DNA from: Streptosporangium sp. NBC_01755
GTDB taxonomy: Bacteria > Actinomycetota > Actinomycetes > Streptosporangiales > Streptosporangiaceae
Length of the DNA stretch: 64,000 nucleotides
Direction: 5' to 3'
Assembly (NCBI RefSeq): GCF_035917995.1
Contig: NZ_CP109131.1
Span: 2,728,001 to 2,792,000 of the forward strand
The notes beneath the pieces were generated by a model. That model saw only the letters and a list, made by a program, of their open reading frames with translations, had not been told where the DNA came from and ran no database searches. Positions 18,901-26,412 of the stretch are shown piece after piece (positions within the stretch are counted from its first letter, which is position 1; every line of letters starts with the position of its first letter). A program made the translations under genes and the position numbers.

Positions 18901-20317
18901 GCGCCCGCGCGGTCGTTTCGTCGAGCTGGGCAAACAGGACTTCCACGCCGGTACCAGGCTGGCGATGAGCGCGTTGAGTGGCAACATCAATTTCCTCAGC
19001 GTGGACCTCATGCAGGTCCTCCAACAGCTCCCGGAGGTGACCCAGAGCAGTCTCAACGAGGTTGCGGAGCTCGTGGAAGCCGGGGCCTACCAACCGCTGC
19101 CCTACCGTGCCTTCCCCGCCGACCGGGTCGCGGAGTCCTTTGACCTGATGAAGCAATCCCGCCACATCGGCAAGATCGTTTTGACGTTCGAGCCTGCCGC
19201 ACCCGCAGTCGGGGCGCGTCGGGCAGGACTCGACCCTGAGGCGGTCTATCTGGTCAGCGGCGGGCTAGGAGGCTTCGGTGCCCGGACCGCCCAGTGGCTC
19301 GCCGAGCAGGGCGCCGGCCGCCTCGCGCTGATCGGCCGCCGAGGTTTGGACGGCCCAGAGGCCCGAAAGACAGTGAGGTCGCTCGAGCAGCGCGGAGTCA
19401 CGGTGACGGCCCACGCGGTGGACGTCTCCGACATGCAGGCGATGCGGACTCTTGTCGCGGAAATCGATGCCACCGGGCACCGGCTGGGCGGGGTGGTGCA
19501 CTGCGCGATGGTGCTCGATGACGCACCGCTGACCGAACTCACCAGGCAGCGTCTTCGTGCCGTGCTCGCACCGAAGTTGAGCGGGGCGTTGGTGCTCGAT
19601 CGGCTGACCCGGGAGAGGTCGCTGGATCTGTTCGTCGTCTACTCCTCGGTGACGGCTGCCGTCGGGAACATCGGGCAAGCCGGATACGCAGCGGGCAACC
19701 TCTTCGGCGAGGCCCTCGTCAGAGCCAGGCGGGCACGAGGCCAGGCCGGTCTCGCGGTGGCCTGGGGATCGGTCGGAGACGTCGGCTACCTGGCCCGCAA
19801 CGCCGAAGCAGAGGCTGTCATGGCGCGCTGGACTCGCCCGGTAGAGCCTGGGAGAGGGCTTGACGTGATGGGCTCGCTTATGGAGCTGGACACCGACGTC
19901 GCCCTGGTCGGTGCCGTCGACTGGGAAGACGCCAGGGCGCTGCTGCCCACCCTGGACGCGCCGCGATTCTCCCCTGTGCGGTCCGCCGTCCTTGCCGGCA
20001 GACCGGAAGACCTGCGCGAGCAGATCATGAACGCCGCTTCGGCCGAAGCCGAGACGCTGGTCACCGATACCGTGACCCGGCTGCTCGCCGAGGTGCTGCA
20101 AGCCGCGCCTCAGGACGTCGCCGCGAGCCGCCCGCTCAACGAACTTGGAATCGACTCGCTGATGAGGGCGGAGCTGCAAGGAGCGATCTGGCGGAGCCTC
20201 GGCTGCGACATCCCCGTCATGGCCATCGGTCCCGCCGCCAGCGCCACCGACCTGGCCAAACAGGTACTGACCCGGCTGAGCAAGAGGCTGCCTACCGCCA
20301 CGGGGAGCGTCATGTGA
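12944..20317 (+). CDS. Single-module highly reducing type I PKS with C-methyltransferase
   Basis: 2457 residues from GTG at 12944, which has GGAG five bases upstream at 12935-12938; an earlier ATG at 12803 lacks such a site. Domains in order: KS (about 8-430; active Cys180 in DTACSSA, EAHGTGT and NMGHLESAAG histidines), AT (about 530-830; Ser625 in GHSVGE, FAFHS motif like malonyl-specific ATs), DH (about 890-1170; His925 in HRVAGADLLP, Asp1082 in DAALQ), C-methyltransferase (about 1230-1560; SAM loop EVGAGTGG at 1380), ER (about 1760-2080; HGATGGVG near 1904), KR (about 2095-2290; GGLGGFG near 2106, LDD motif of B-type KRs, Ser2235, Tyr2248) and ACP (about 2370-2445; Ser2405 in LGIDSLM). No thioesterase or docking domain. 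All catalytic residues checked are present. With one module and every reducing domain it should work iteratively. Confidence 0.95.
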   Translation: MATVSSAEEPLAIVGAGCRLPGGVEDLDGLWGALTACSDLVTEVPNDRFDPSWFVHRGDRRSGRSYTAHGAFLDDLAGFDPGYFGISPREADRLDPQQRLMLELAVESLDDAGIDPARLAGSDTAVFIGVFNGDYGVLQGRNPASLNAYSVAGWTFGNTANRVSYFLDLHGPSMAIDTACSSALVALHEAAQAIRSGECRVALAGGVNVLLDPAVFVGLSQASMLSKRGRCQTFSANADGYVRGEGAGMVVLKTLADARADGDRVHALLLRTGTNTDGRTEGLTHPGVGSQAALLRDVYARAAVDLDDLVYWEAHGTGTPVGDPVECEAIGQAIGIRRSPGNPLPIGSIKSNMGHLESAAGMAGLLKAILVLRHGVIPPNLHADPLNPGIDWNRLGLSPVTRERAIRSVSRPLAGVSSFGFGGVNAHAVLAVPPPVDVSARTPAPLLPVVVSGRTAAAAKDMAARVADRLDSTDSGGFYDVCHTLARRRGVREHRISVLAAGAAEAASLLREVVDDENPVGTASDSARTDGRVVFAFGGAGTPWPGMARDLLAGDEAFRSTVERIDRLLSRHVGWSVVTEMTAPASHSRLNTAEIGQPALFAVQMGLVAALQARGIRPAAVIGHSVGEIAAACVSGALDLEDAVLLCAARGRTQQLTMGEGAMAAVGLSPAQAAEELEPFGAEVELAAINSGRDVTVAGSRDALRHLESVLVRKGVFFRRLDVEFAFHSRAMDRLETPLLKALEDLRPAIPGISLVSTVTGLPVEGAELDSAYWWQNVRQAVRFGPAVDLLVRDGYQIFLEVGPHPVLQTYLRRAGEGRAGEEGARLTVLPTLRREQPGEPALRTAVAALLAAGADADWEAFLPQRGSVAELPTYPWQRERHWNGQADWWAPRLEHPLLGARIPAPDPSWNAPIDPGRVPWLTEHRVAGADLLPATGFVELALAAGRRILDGPLELLGLEILRPLPVPSAAEPDLDIQVCVTQDGQVRVSTRSDDEWQVHARCRVRAAVDAPPVPLGSRPPLDDVVEVGADEHFAVAARAGLDYGPVFRSLKSVLITGETAHAEYRFTEPTGGYEAHPAIVDAALQTVLTVLAQRGSGVEITAHLPVSFDRVRLWRPPTATGSIQTRLRPQDSSRDVIADFTLTDPAGNIVMQLSGCRFRRMPGEEGPARHVTVLRASGGGPTAQDTTPAIADLLAVVEPHRRELRDRLSARSERHSRFMKAYTAVAAHFTMAMVHELVPAGQWSIEDLTAIGVLPKYTRLVRQLCVLAAGEGLCGDAGSGRWRTTGRAEPYRLFTAALGEFPEYSAELQLAGRCGRYLTDVLTGRREATEVLFPQGGLQTAEHFYDSGPVLSPCNLLARTIISDLVGLWPADRPLRVLEVGAGTGGLTAAVLPLLPPERTSYVFTDLSSAFLKAAAARFKPYDFVDYKLLDLERNPADQGFAEAGFDLVLAANVLHATADLGRTLDAVSALLDDGGLLLMGETLHIGPLALVFGLLDGWWSATDTARRPGGPLLGADAWLGLLAERGFTESVELRAEEEPVGIDTTLFLAARQRRPLRAHENPAPPSTADWWVLAESPNDQEFAEVVARELERAGQTASACAGDPPHGGTDVVFLLGGGHGTADDDPDASAQRVAAATEALRSCAAIAQRSSAGRMPMVWLVTRPSGVFPAPERPLFPGDAALWGAARCLANEEPDVAVRKVSFDRGADQERDAKVLVSELLGDSPEDEVVLTRGGRFVPRLKPASDPPVRPGEPRRLRIRNHGPAYRLDWEPAPTRVPGPNEVTVEVRAAGVNYRNVLRALGRLPDEAAGGPNHESLYGFDCAGVVTEVGADVRDLRPGDRVFAGVPNALASLVVVDRRCVSRIPDGMDYTAAATLPVAFLTVRLALADRTMLSQGEVVLLHGATGGVGLAALQHARLVGAKVIATAGTADKRDLLRALGVEHVLDSRGLGFAGEVMAITGGRGVDVVLNSLAGEGLVRGLELLRPRGRFVELGKQDFHAGTRLAMSALSGNINFLSVDLMQVLQQLPEVTQSSLNEVAELVEAGAYQPLPYRAFPADRVAESFDLMKQSRHIGKIVLTFEPAAPAVGARRAGLDPEAVYLVSGGLGGFGARTAQWLAEQGAGRLALIGRRGLDGPEARKTVRSLEQRGVTVTAHAVDVSDMQAMRTLVAEIDATGHRLGGVVHCAMVLDDAPLTELTRQRLRAVLAPKLSGALVLDRLTRERSLDLFVVYSSVTAAVGNIGQAGYAAGNLFGEALVRARRARGQAGLAVAWGSVGDVGYLARNAEAEAVMARWTRPVEPGRGLDVMGSLMELDTDVALVGAVDWEDARALLPTLDAPRFSPVRSAVLAGRPEDLREQIMNAASAEAETLVTDTVTRLLAEVLQAAPQDVAASRPLNELGIDSLMRAELQGAIWRSLGCDIPVMAIGPAASATDLAKQVLTRLSKRLPTATGSVM

Positions 20318-21438
20318 CCGAGACGGTGCTGGTGACCGGCGCAACGGGCTTCCTGGGCGGACATCTGTGCCTCGAGCTGCTCCGCTCCACGTCGGCCACG
20401 ATCCACTGCATTGTCCGAAGCCGCACCGACCACAGTGCGACCCGGCGGCTCCACGCGCATCTGACCAGGCTGAACGGACCCGAAACCGGCCTCGACCTAG
20501 ACCGGGTCAAGGCCACACGCGGCAACATGACCGAACCGCGCATGGGCCTGCCGGTAGCGCAGTACACCCGCCTGGCCGACACCGTAGACGGCATATACCA
20601 CTGCGCGGCCACCGTGGATCTCGCCGCCCCCTTCACAGATCTGATACCCGGCAACGTCACCGCGACCCAGGAAGCCATCCGGTTCGCCGGCCATCGCCGA
20701 ACAAAAGCCCTGCATCACATCTCATCAGTCGTCGTCTTCGCGGCCGCCCGCGAGCTGTCCTACCCCACCGTCGACGAGAACACCGAAGTGAGCCTCGCGA
20801 TGGCAGGCACACTCGGCTATGGCCAATCGAAGTACCGAGCCGAGGAAGAAATACGCCGAGCCGCTGCCACCGGACTGCCCACCACGATCTACCGCGCCGG
20901 TGTGATCTTCGGAAGCAGCCGCCACTGGCAGTTCGCCGAAACCGACCTCTGGACACGGCTGGTCAGAGCCGCCATCGAAGTCGGAACCGCACCAGAGAGC
21001 CCAGGCACCATACCCGGCGCACCGGTCGACCGGATCGCCGCCGACATCGTGCGGCTCTCTCGGCGGCCCGACGCCCCCGGCCGGGTCTACCACCCGAACC
21101 AGGCAGCTCCGATACCCGTCGCCCAGGTCTTCGACCAGGCCCGCGCCTACGGCTACGACCTGCCGAAACGCGCCCCCGCACAATGGAAGGAAGACCTCCT
21201 CGGACACGCCGAACGGCCCGCGGCCCAACTCGTCCTCGCCTGCTGGGAAGGCATCTCCTACATGATCGTCCCAGAGCCGCGGTACCTGCCGCCCACGATC
21301 AATTCCGCACTCACAAGATCGGCACTCAACGGATCCACCGACACGGGCCCGGAGATGATCCTGGACACCGAGTTCTTCACCCGGATGCTCGATGGAATAA
21401 CCAACACATTCCCGTCACATGATCACGAACGGTGTTAG
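20314..21438 (+). CDS. Stand-alone thioester reductase (NAD-dependent epimerase-like fold)
   Basis: 374 residues from GTG that overlaps the PKS stop codon (GTGA at 20314-20317), implying translational coupling and a joint task. The Rossmann NAD(P) loop is at residues 8-15 (TGATGFLGGH). The catalytic Tyr-x3-Lys is Y169-GQS-K173 in LGYGQSKYRAE, with a Ser in HHISSVVVF, as in thioester-reductase (R) domains that terminate NRPS and PKS lines. Such domains reduce an acyl thioester to an aldehyde, sometimes onward to an alcohol. Here the domain is a separate protein with no carrier domain, so it must dock on the PKS ACP in trans. It supplies the release step the PKS lacks. An aldehyde or alcohol product is inference. 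Confidence 0.85.
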   Translation: MTETVLVTGATGFLGGHLCLELLRSTSATIHCIVRSRTDHSATRRLHAHLTRLNGPETGLDLDRVKATRGNMTEPRMGLPVAQYTRLADTVDGIYHCAATVDLAAPFTDLIPGNVTATQEAIRFAGHRRTKALHHISSVVVFAAARELSYPTVDENTEVSLAMAGTLGYGQSKYRAEEEIRRAAATGLPTTIYRAGVIFGSSRHWQFAETDLWTRLVRAAIEVGTAPESPGTIPGAPVDRIAADIVRLSRRPDAPGRVYHPNQAAPIPVAQVFDQARAYGYDLPKRAPAQWKEDLLGHAERPAAQLVLACWEGISYMIVPEPRYLPPTINSALTRSALNGSTDTGPEMILDTEFFTRMLDGITNTFPSHDHERC

Positions 21439-21685
21439 CGTGAGGCGCTGTCTCATGCTCGGAGCGCATCACCAGGACATGAACCCCAATGGCGCTGACC
21501 TGCGGTTCTGTTGAGATCGACAGCGATCAACACCCCGGCGAGGCCGAACTCGAAGGGAGCGCCCAGCGCATCACCTACCGCCGAGCCCACAACAGCACCG
21601 ACGGCACGCTGAGTACGGTTCATCGCGGCAGCCTACCGGGAGATATTTCCGACGCTCAGACTCGCCGAGACTCGAATCCGCTGAT

Positions 21686-22274
21686 TCAGCGGGAGCGATG
21701 GCGCACCCATGCTCGCCCGGCCTCGGCGGCCCGCGCTCGGAAATCGCGTCCTTCCGCAGGGCCGAACCATGCCTTGTACAGGCGGAACAGCGTCCACAGC
21801 GCGGCCAGGCCGGTGACCGTGTCCGCGGGTGCGGACCGCCAGGCCGGTACGCGGGCCGGCAGCGCCTCGGTCTGTTCCGGGGTGTGGGGTGAGCGCCTCG
21901 TTCAGGACGACCAGGGTGTCCAGCACGAGCGGCACATCCGGCGAGCCAGGTGACAGGTCGGCGTCCCGGCCGTCGACGTACTCGTGCAGCAGCACGATCC
22001 ATTCCTCCACCTCGCCGCTCCATCGCAGGCGGGGCGTGGGCAGGCCGGGCGGCAGTACGGCGCCGGCTTGTCGTTCCCGCTCGTACAGGGTCGCGGCCGG
22101 ACTGGCGGTAGAGACGGCCTTGAGGAAGACAGCCCCGCCGTCTTCGGTGTGCAGCCGGGCGGCGAGGCCGGGCATGAGTCCCTTGGTCACCGGTTCGGCC
22201 TTGAGCACCTGGCCGATCTGTTGCTCGACGGTGTGACGCACGTTGTTGGGGAGGTCGTCCCACTGTGGTCTCAC
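21686..22274 (-). pseudogene. Aminoglycoside phosphotransferase-like gene with internal deletion
   Basis: Starts at GTG 22274 two bases after the preceding gene. The N-terminal lobe is normal (LAARLHTEDGGAVFLKAVST with the ATP-binding Lys, RLRWSGEVEEWIVLLHEYVD hinge, LVVLNEALTP). At about 21890 the frame changes and the text resumes as PEQTEALPARVPAWRSAPAD and the C-terminal helix ending in AGRAWVRHRSR. The catalytic HxDxxxxN loop and the Mg-binding Asp segment that normally lie between these parts are absent. So roughly 60-70 codons are deleted, the frame is shifted, and the product cannot be a kinase. Confidence 0.75.
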
Positions 22275-22276
22275 GG

Positions 22277-22747
22277 TCAGCTCTCTCTCGGGTCGTCGGC
22301 GCAGCCCGCGTAGCACTGGCTGCATTCACTGGCGGGGATCCACAACTCGGGGACAACCGACAAGCCCGCGGCTCGCATGGCCTCGACGGTAGTCCCGATC
22401 GCGGCTAGAGGGTCGGAGATCGTGTCCTCGGGAGTATCGACGGGCGCGTGATGAATGAACCTGTCGGCGACCTTGGCGCAGAACTCCTGGTACTCGCGGG
22501 TGTACGCCAGGAAGGCGTGCCAGCCGATGTCCACCTGCTTGGAAGGGGACAGACGCGCGTCCGGGTTAAGCGCGCAGGCGACCAGGAACGCCAGGGCCTG
22601 CTCCATGACGCACGCGGCGTCCTCCGGAGGGATGTCCTCCTCACGGGCGATGCGGTCGGTCAGAAACCCGAACAGCCTCTCGGGGATGAGGGTACGAGGA
22701 TGTGTCAGCTCATCGTCGGTGAGCCGAACCGTTGTGGCAGAAGCCAT
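22277..22747 (-). CDS. Glycine-rich-domain-containing-protein-like (GRDP) protein
   Basis: 156 residues from ATG at 22747, chosen over ATG 22759 because GGAGG stands six bases upstream. It carries the GRDP/DUF1399-like core: a helix with MEQALAFLVACALNPD, then SKQVDIGWHAFLAYTREYQE and FCAKVADRFIHHAPVD with conserved Trp-His and His-His pairs. A C-terminal Cys cluster (SECSQCYAGC) could hold a metal. Small bacterial GRDP proteins are widespread in actinomycetes without an assigned function. It is followed after two bases by the broken phosphotransferase gene, and a relic of a second copy lies near 36.35 kb. Confidence 0.75.
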   Translation of the reverse strand: MASATTVRLTDDELTHPRTLIPERLFGFLTDRIAREEDIPPEDAACVMEQALAFLVACALNPDARLSPSKQVDIGWHAFLAYTREYQEFCAKVADRFIHHAPVDTPEDTISDPLAAIGTTVEAMRAAGLSVVPELWIPASECSQCYAGCADDPRES

Positions 22748-22842
22748 TGCAGCCTCCATGCGGGGTATCCGAATGCTGTCGATCCGGAGTGAACCTGCTT
22801 CGACGCTAGGGACGGCATGCCATACGGCTCAACGGAATGTCT

Positions 22843-23571
22843 TCAGATTTCTTCAATCTCGTGCAGGGCACGGCCGATCAGCTCGTGCGCGCGCTCCCCA
22901 TACACGGCGAGACGGTCCAAACCGGCGAAGTGCCGTTCGTACAGCGCGATCTCCCGAGGCTGGGTCACGTTCAGCCCGGCCGTGACGGTCTCCGTCATGA
23001 CGATCCGCGAGTCGAAGATCCAGTATCCGGCGTGCGGGCCGAGCTCGATGTCGGCGTGCCGGGGGATGACGCCAACGTGCAGGCGCAGCGGAAGCGCCTC
23101 CATCTCGGCGCGGACGTGCGCGAGCTGGCCGCGCATCACCTCCGGACTGCCCACCCAGGTGTCGAGGGCCTGCTGCGCCATGATGATGTGGAAACGCCGA
23201 TCCCCCATCCGCAGAACCGCCTGCCGACCGAGCCGGGCACCGACCGCGGCTTCCAGGTCCTCGTTCCTGATCGCGTTCTGGACGCGCCGCCGGCCACCGC
23301 GCATCTGACGTTTCCACTCGACGTACTGGGCGTCGATCGTACGGACGGTGGCGATCAGTTCGGGGATCTGGTCCTCGGCGCCGCAGACACGACACCAGGT
23401 ACGGATGTCCGCCTCGGTGGCGTTCTGCCGGCCCAGCTCCAGTTTGGAGACCTTCGGGGGTCGCCAACCGGCCCGCTCCGCCAGATCACGGCCGGACAGC
23501 TCCGCGTCACGGCGGAGTTCCCGCAGGCGTGCGCCCAGGGCTTCGCGGGCCTGGTCGGTGGGAGGGAGCAC
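22843..23571 (-). CDS. XRE-family regulator with DUF5753 domain
   Basis: 242 residues. The N-terminal helix-turn-helix (about 8-62) reads LGARLRELRRDAELSGRDLA with the second helix in WRPPKVSKLELGRQ. The DUF5753 part (about 85-242) has the typical QALDTWVGSPEVMRGQLAHV, LRLHVGVIPRHADIELGP and the ending YERHFAGLDRLAVYGERAHE. In actinomycetes such regulators are normally paired with a small DUF397 or DUF6879 protein; here the DUF6879 gene lies 15 bases upstream in the same operon. BldB/WhiJ-like developmental or antibiotic-control roles are known for relatives, but the targets here are unknown. Confidence 0.92.
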   Translation of the reverse strand: MLPPTDQAREALGARLRELRRDAELSGRDLAERAGWRPPKVSKLELGRQNATEADIRTWCRVCGAEDQIPELIATVRTIDAQYVEWKRQMRGGRRRVQNAIRNEDLEAAVGARLGRQAVLRMGDRRFHIIMAQQALDTWVGSPEVMRGQLAHVRAEMEALPLRLHVGVIPRHADIELGPHAGYWIFDSRIVMTETVTAGLNVTQPREIALYERHFAGLDRLAVYGERAHELIGRALHEIEEI

Positions 23572-23586
23572 GAGACGTGACAGAAA

Positions 23587-24096
23587 TCAGACGTAGTCGG
23601 CGTGGGGAACACCACGTGACCAGGTGAGATCCCGGGCCGCGCGGTAGCGCTCGATCAGCTGTGGGTCGGTCTCGACGACAAAGGCGCCGGTACGGCCGTC
23701 GCCGGGGAAGACGCTGAGGACGAGCCGGTCGTCGTCGAACAGCCAGCAGTCCTCGGCGGGGAAGTCCACGTCGGTCGCGAGGTGGCGCGGCAGATACCGG
23801 ATGTCCTCGCCCGCCTTCACGTTGTCACCGGCGATGGCCAGCAGCCACCGGGTGTAGTCCGTGTGCGGCACGGTGACGACGCGGAGCCGCTGAACCTCGC
23901 AGCCGGCCGACGTCACCTCTCGGATGAACCGCTGCCAAGGCAGCCGCCAGGCCAGGTCGTCGTACGCTCCGGCCAGCCACTTCCGCAGCGGCTCGTCCTC
24001 CTGGGCGACCTGGTAGGTGTCCTTCAGCTCCAGGTGCCACGCCCGCTTCGCATCGCGGAAGCAGGTCTGGAACTCCTCATACGTCATCAGGTCCAC
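23587..24096 (-). CDS. DUF6879 family protein
   Basis: 169 residues from GTG at 24096, with AAGGAGG just upstream. Family marks include MTYEEFQTCFRDAKRAWHLE, the basic strand RLRVVTVPHTDYTRWLL, the acidic turn AGEDIRYLPRHLA and the FPAEDCWLFDDDRLVL segment. It is co-directional with and 15 bases from the XRE-DUF5753 regulator, the usual DUF6879 context, suggesting a protein partner or antitoxin-like modulator of that regulator. Function is inferred only from this linkage. Its start overlaps the end of a degraded frame upstream (24077), hinting at a former coupled gene. Confidence 0.82.
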   Translation of the reverse strand: MDLMTYEEFQTCFRDAKRAWHLELKDTYQVAQEDEPLRKWLAGAYDDLAWRLPWQRFIREVTSAGCEVQRLRVVTVPHTDYTRWLLAIAGDNVKAGEDIRYLPRHLATDVDFPAEDCWLFDDDRLVLSVFPGDGRTGAFVVETDPQLIERYRAARDLTWSRGVPHADYV

Positions 24097-24340
24097 GAGC
24101 CTCCTTGGGCAGATGATCCATCAGCCTGCGGGGAACCCGCAAGACGAGCTCGTCGTCGGGGATGGCCCGATCACGGTCAGCGCGTCGGGGTCGGTCACCG
24201 TGAACCCCTGGATGACGTACGTTCTCCCGTCCCGGGCGACAGATCCGCGTCCCGGCGTCGACGTACTCGTGCAGTAGCACGATCCCCCCGTCCACTTCGC
24301 CGCTCCAGCGCAGGCAGGGCGCGAAAATCTCGGTCGGTTC
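24077..24340 (-). pseudogene. Second phosphotransferase-like fragment
   Basis: The minus strand reads CLRWSGEVDGGIVLLHEYVD, nearly the hinge segment of the broken phosphotransferase at 21686-22274, and then degenerates. A downstream piece (AIPDDELVLRVPRRLMDHLP) looks like the tail of another small coupled gene that overlaps the DUF6879 start by about 20 bases. Confidence 0.5.
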
Positions 24341-24341
24341 C

Positions 24342-24908
24342 CTACCGTTTGTCGGTCTCCAGCTCACGCCATTCGGGCGCCAGGATGGAATGCACGATTG
24401 AGTCCCGCCACTGATCACCGACCCTGATGTGCCCGCGGATGCGGCCTTCCTCGATCATGCCGACCTTGGTCATCAGCCGGGCCGAGGCATCGTTGGCGGG
24501 ACTACGTGCTCCCCACACACGGTAGAGGCCAAGCTCGCCGAAGCCGAGACGGAGCAAAAGTCGTACAACGTCCCCACCGAGGCCCTGGCCCCACTGGTCA
24601 GCGCGTAGAGCGAACCCGATCTGCCCGCTGCTCTGACCTGGGTGCTGGGTGTCGATGGCCAGCCGAGCGAAGGCGATCAGGTCTCCGCCTGGCCGTACTG
24701 CGGCGAGGGAGTACTCGGTTCGCGGTACGGCCAGGGCGGCTTCCGTCACGGTGGAGATCGTGGCCCGCACCTGCGTGTGGGTGCGCGGCTCGAAACTCAT
24801 ATGCTCAACGACCGCCGGATCGCCGTAGATGGCGGCAAGTCCATCCGTGTCGTCGGGGGTGAATTCGCGCAGGCCAACGCGCGCAGAGGTGAGCGTGACG
24901 GGGTGCAT
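24342..24908 (-). CDS. GNAT-family N-acetyltransferase
   Basis: 188 residues from ATG at 24908; the longer open frame upstream is Arg/Ser-rich and belongs to antisense of the next gene. GNAT features: LTSARVGLREFTPDDTDGLA opening, a central strand GQIGFALRADQWGQGLGGDV containing the acetyl-CoA loop (Q/RxxGxG form: QWGQGLG), GFGELGLYRVWGARSPANDA and MTKVGMIEEGRIRGH. This is the RimJ/RimL-like subgroup that acetylates amino groups of proteins or small molecules; substrate unknown. It lies 11 bases downstream of the XRE regulator of the lanthipeptide locus and may be in its transcript. Confidence 0.88.
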   Translation of the reverse strand: MHPVTLTSARVGLREFTPDDTDGLAAIYGDPAVVEHMSFEPRTHTQVRATISTVTEAALAVPRTEYSLAAVRPGGDLIAFARLAIDTQHPGQSSGQIGFALRADQWGQGLGGDVVRLLLRLGFGELGLYRVWGARSPANDASARLMTKVGMIEEGRIRGHIRVGDQWRDSIVHSILAPEWRELETDKR

Positions 24909-24918
24909 GCTGCCGAGA

Positions 24919-26412
24919 CTAACGACCCCGGAGAAGCGCGGCGCCAGCCGATGTCTGCCCGTAGACCTCGATCTGCTGCTGCAGGTTCCGCGCCACAGCC
25001 GCACCTTGGTAGCTGGGGGCGCGCAGCGCGGCGTGCACACGCATCGTGCTGGCGACAACGCCGCCGATGCGCTGATCAACGGGCAGCTCCAGCACTGGTC
25101 TCAGTACCTCGGCGGCCCCTTCCAGGTCCCCCATGTTGACCCTGGCCAACGCCTGGTCAGCGCCGGCGCCCGCCTCGTCGCCGTAGGAGCGTTCCTCGGG
25201 AGCGGCGTTGCTGTAGGCGGTGACCGCCTCACCGGCGACGCGGTCGGCTGCCGACTCCTGTCCCGGTATCCACACACGGGCGTCGGCGGCGTAGTAGAGC
25301 TGGCGGGCGAGCGGGAACGTCATGATGCCGCCGAGGGAGTCCAGGTCGTCCGGCTCGACCTGTTCGCGGGCGTCGTTGGCGCATTCGATGGCGGCCACCG
25401 CCCGCTGGCCGTCGCCCAGCACGGCCCACACCCGGGCTTCCTGGGCGAGCAGCCACACCGAGCCCGTACCCCGGGTCCGGGCGGCGACCTCGGCGCCGAC
25501 CTGGACGTAGCGGGCAGCTTCGTGCGGCCAACCGGCCCAGTAAGCGATCAGCGACTTCAGGCCGTATGTCCACACGCGCAGTCCATCGTGGCCGGCGTTG
25601 TCGGCGCACACGGAGGCGGTGCGGGCCTGGGTCATGGCCGAGTGAGGATCGCCAAGGTCATGGGAGGCTTTGGCGAGCATGCCGGAGATGACGCCGGCGA
25701 AGAGGTACATTTCGGTGGCTTCGGCGGGCCGCTGCCGGCCTTCGAGCAGCCGGAATGTGACGTCCTGCAGGCCGATTAGGTCACCCATCAGGGTCGTCAG
25801 GGGCTGTTGTTGGTAGGCCAGCGTGAGGCGGGTGACCTCCGCGCGTAGCTGGTCCAGCGTCTCGGGTCCGATGTTGCTGCCCTCCGCAGCGACAGTGAAC
25901 CGCAGAGCTTTACGTGCGGCCATTTCCACCTCTCCTTGCAGACTGTCGGATGCCGGTGCTTGAACCAGCGACCGCACTCGTGCGGGCGTCGATGACGAGA
26001 CTTCTCCGGCCGAGGTGGTCGAAGAGGTGAAACCGCTGTTGCATCGGATCAGGACGTCCCGCTCCAATGGGTCCAGCCGGTTGAGAGCCACCGGGTCCAG
26101 CAGCCGCAACGGGGTGGTCCCGTAAAGGCTGGCCAACGCGATGATCTGCGTGGCTTGCGGCGCCCGGGATCCGGCGGCGGGGAACATCTCCAGTCTCGAC
26201 AGCAGCGGCTGGTCGATGATCGACGTTGGGGTTTGCTGCCGGTACCGGTCCACCACCTCGGGTTGGCTCAGGCCGAGCGCCATGCGAAATGCCGCCAAGC
26301 GCGAGCCTCCGCATACGAGGCGGATCTCCTCGGCGATCTCTTCCACCCCGCGGCCTTGGTGGCTCATCTCGGTGCGCAATCGGTTGATGTCCTTCTTGCT
26401 CCATGCACTCAC
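24919..26412 (-). CDS. XRE-type regulator with TPR-like C terminus, lanthipeptide-linked
   Basis: 497 residues from GTG at 26412 (a second GTG is at 26415), with AGGGAG upstream. The N-terminal part holds an HTH (EIAEEIRLVCGGSRLAAFRM, ALGLSQPEVVDRY) with an embedded loop, ending near residue 110. The remaining 350 residues are helical repeats (MYLFAGVISGMLAKASHDLG, ARTASVCADNAGHDGLRVWT, YGLKSLIAYWAGWPHEAARY), as in peptide- or ligand-sensing XRE-TPR proteins. It is divergent from the FxLD precursor gene with a 238-bp shared promoter region, the common position for the control gene of such loci. The sensed signal is unknown. Confidence 0.82.
   Translation of the reverse strand: MSAWSKKDINRLRTEMSHQGRGVEEIAEEIRLVCGGSRLAAFRMALGLSQPEVVDRYRQQTPTSIIDQPLLSRLEMFPAAGSRAPQATQIIALASLYGTTPLRLLDPVALNRLDPLERDVLIRCNSGFTSSTTSAGEVSSSTPARVRSLVQAPASDSLQGEVEMAARKALRFTVAAEGSNIGPETLDQLRAEVTRLTLAYQQQPLTTLMGDLIGLQDVTFRLLEGRQRPAEATEMYLFAGVISGMLAKASHDLGDPHSAMTQARTASVCADNAGHDGLRVWTYGLKSLIAYWAGWPHEAARYVQVGAEVAARTRGTGSVWLLAQEARVWAVLGDGQRAVAAIECANDAREQVEPDDLDSLGGIMTFPLARQLYYAADARVWIPGQESAADRVAGEAVTAYSNAAPEERSYGDEAGAGADQALARVNMGDLEGAAEVLRPVLELPVDQRIGGVVASTMRVHAALRAPSYQGAAVARNLQQQIEVYGQTSAGAALLRGR

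Noticed and set aside
12802..21435. Short match CATGATCACGA-CGG at both ends of the PKS operon as transposon ends
   Set aside because: Only about 14 bases match, in direct orientation, and one copy lies inside the upstream leader; too short to claim a composite element.
21489..21953. Plus-strand frame of 154 codons after the thioester reductase
   Set aside because: It overlaps the phosphotransferase pseudogene in antisense and has no recognisable domain, so it is not a third gene of the polyketide operon.
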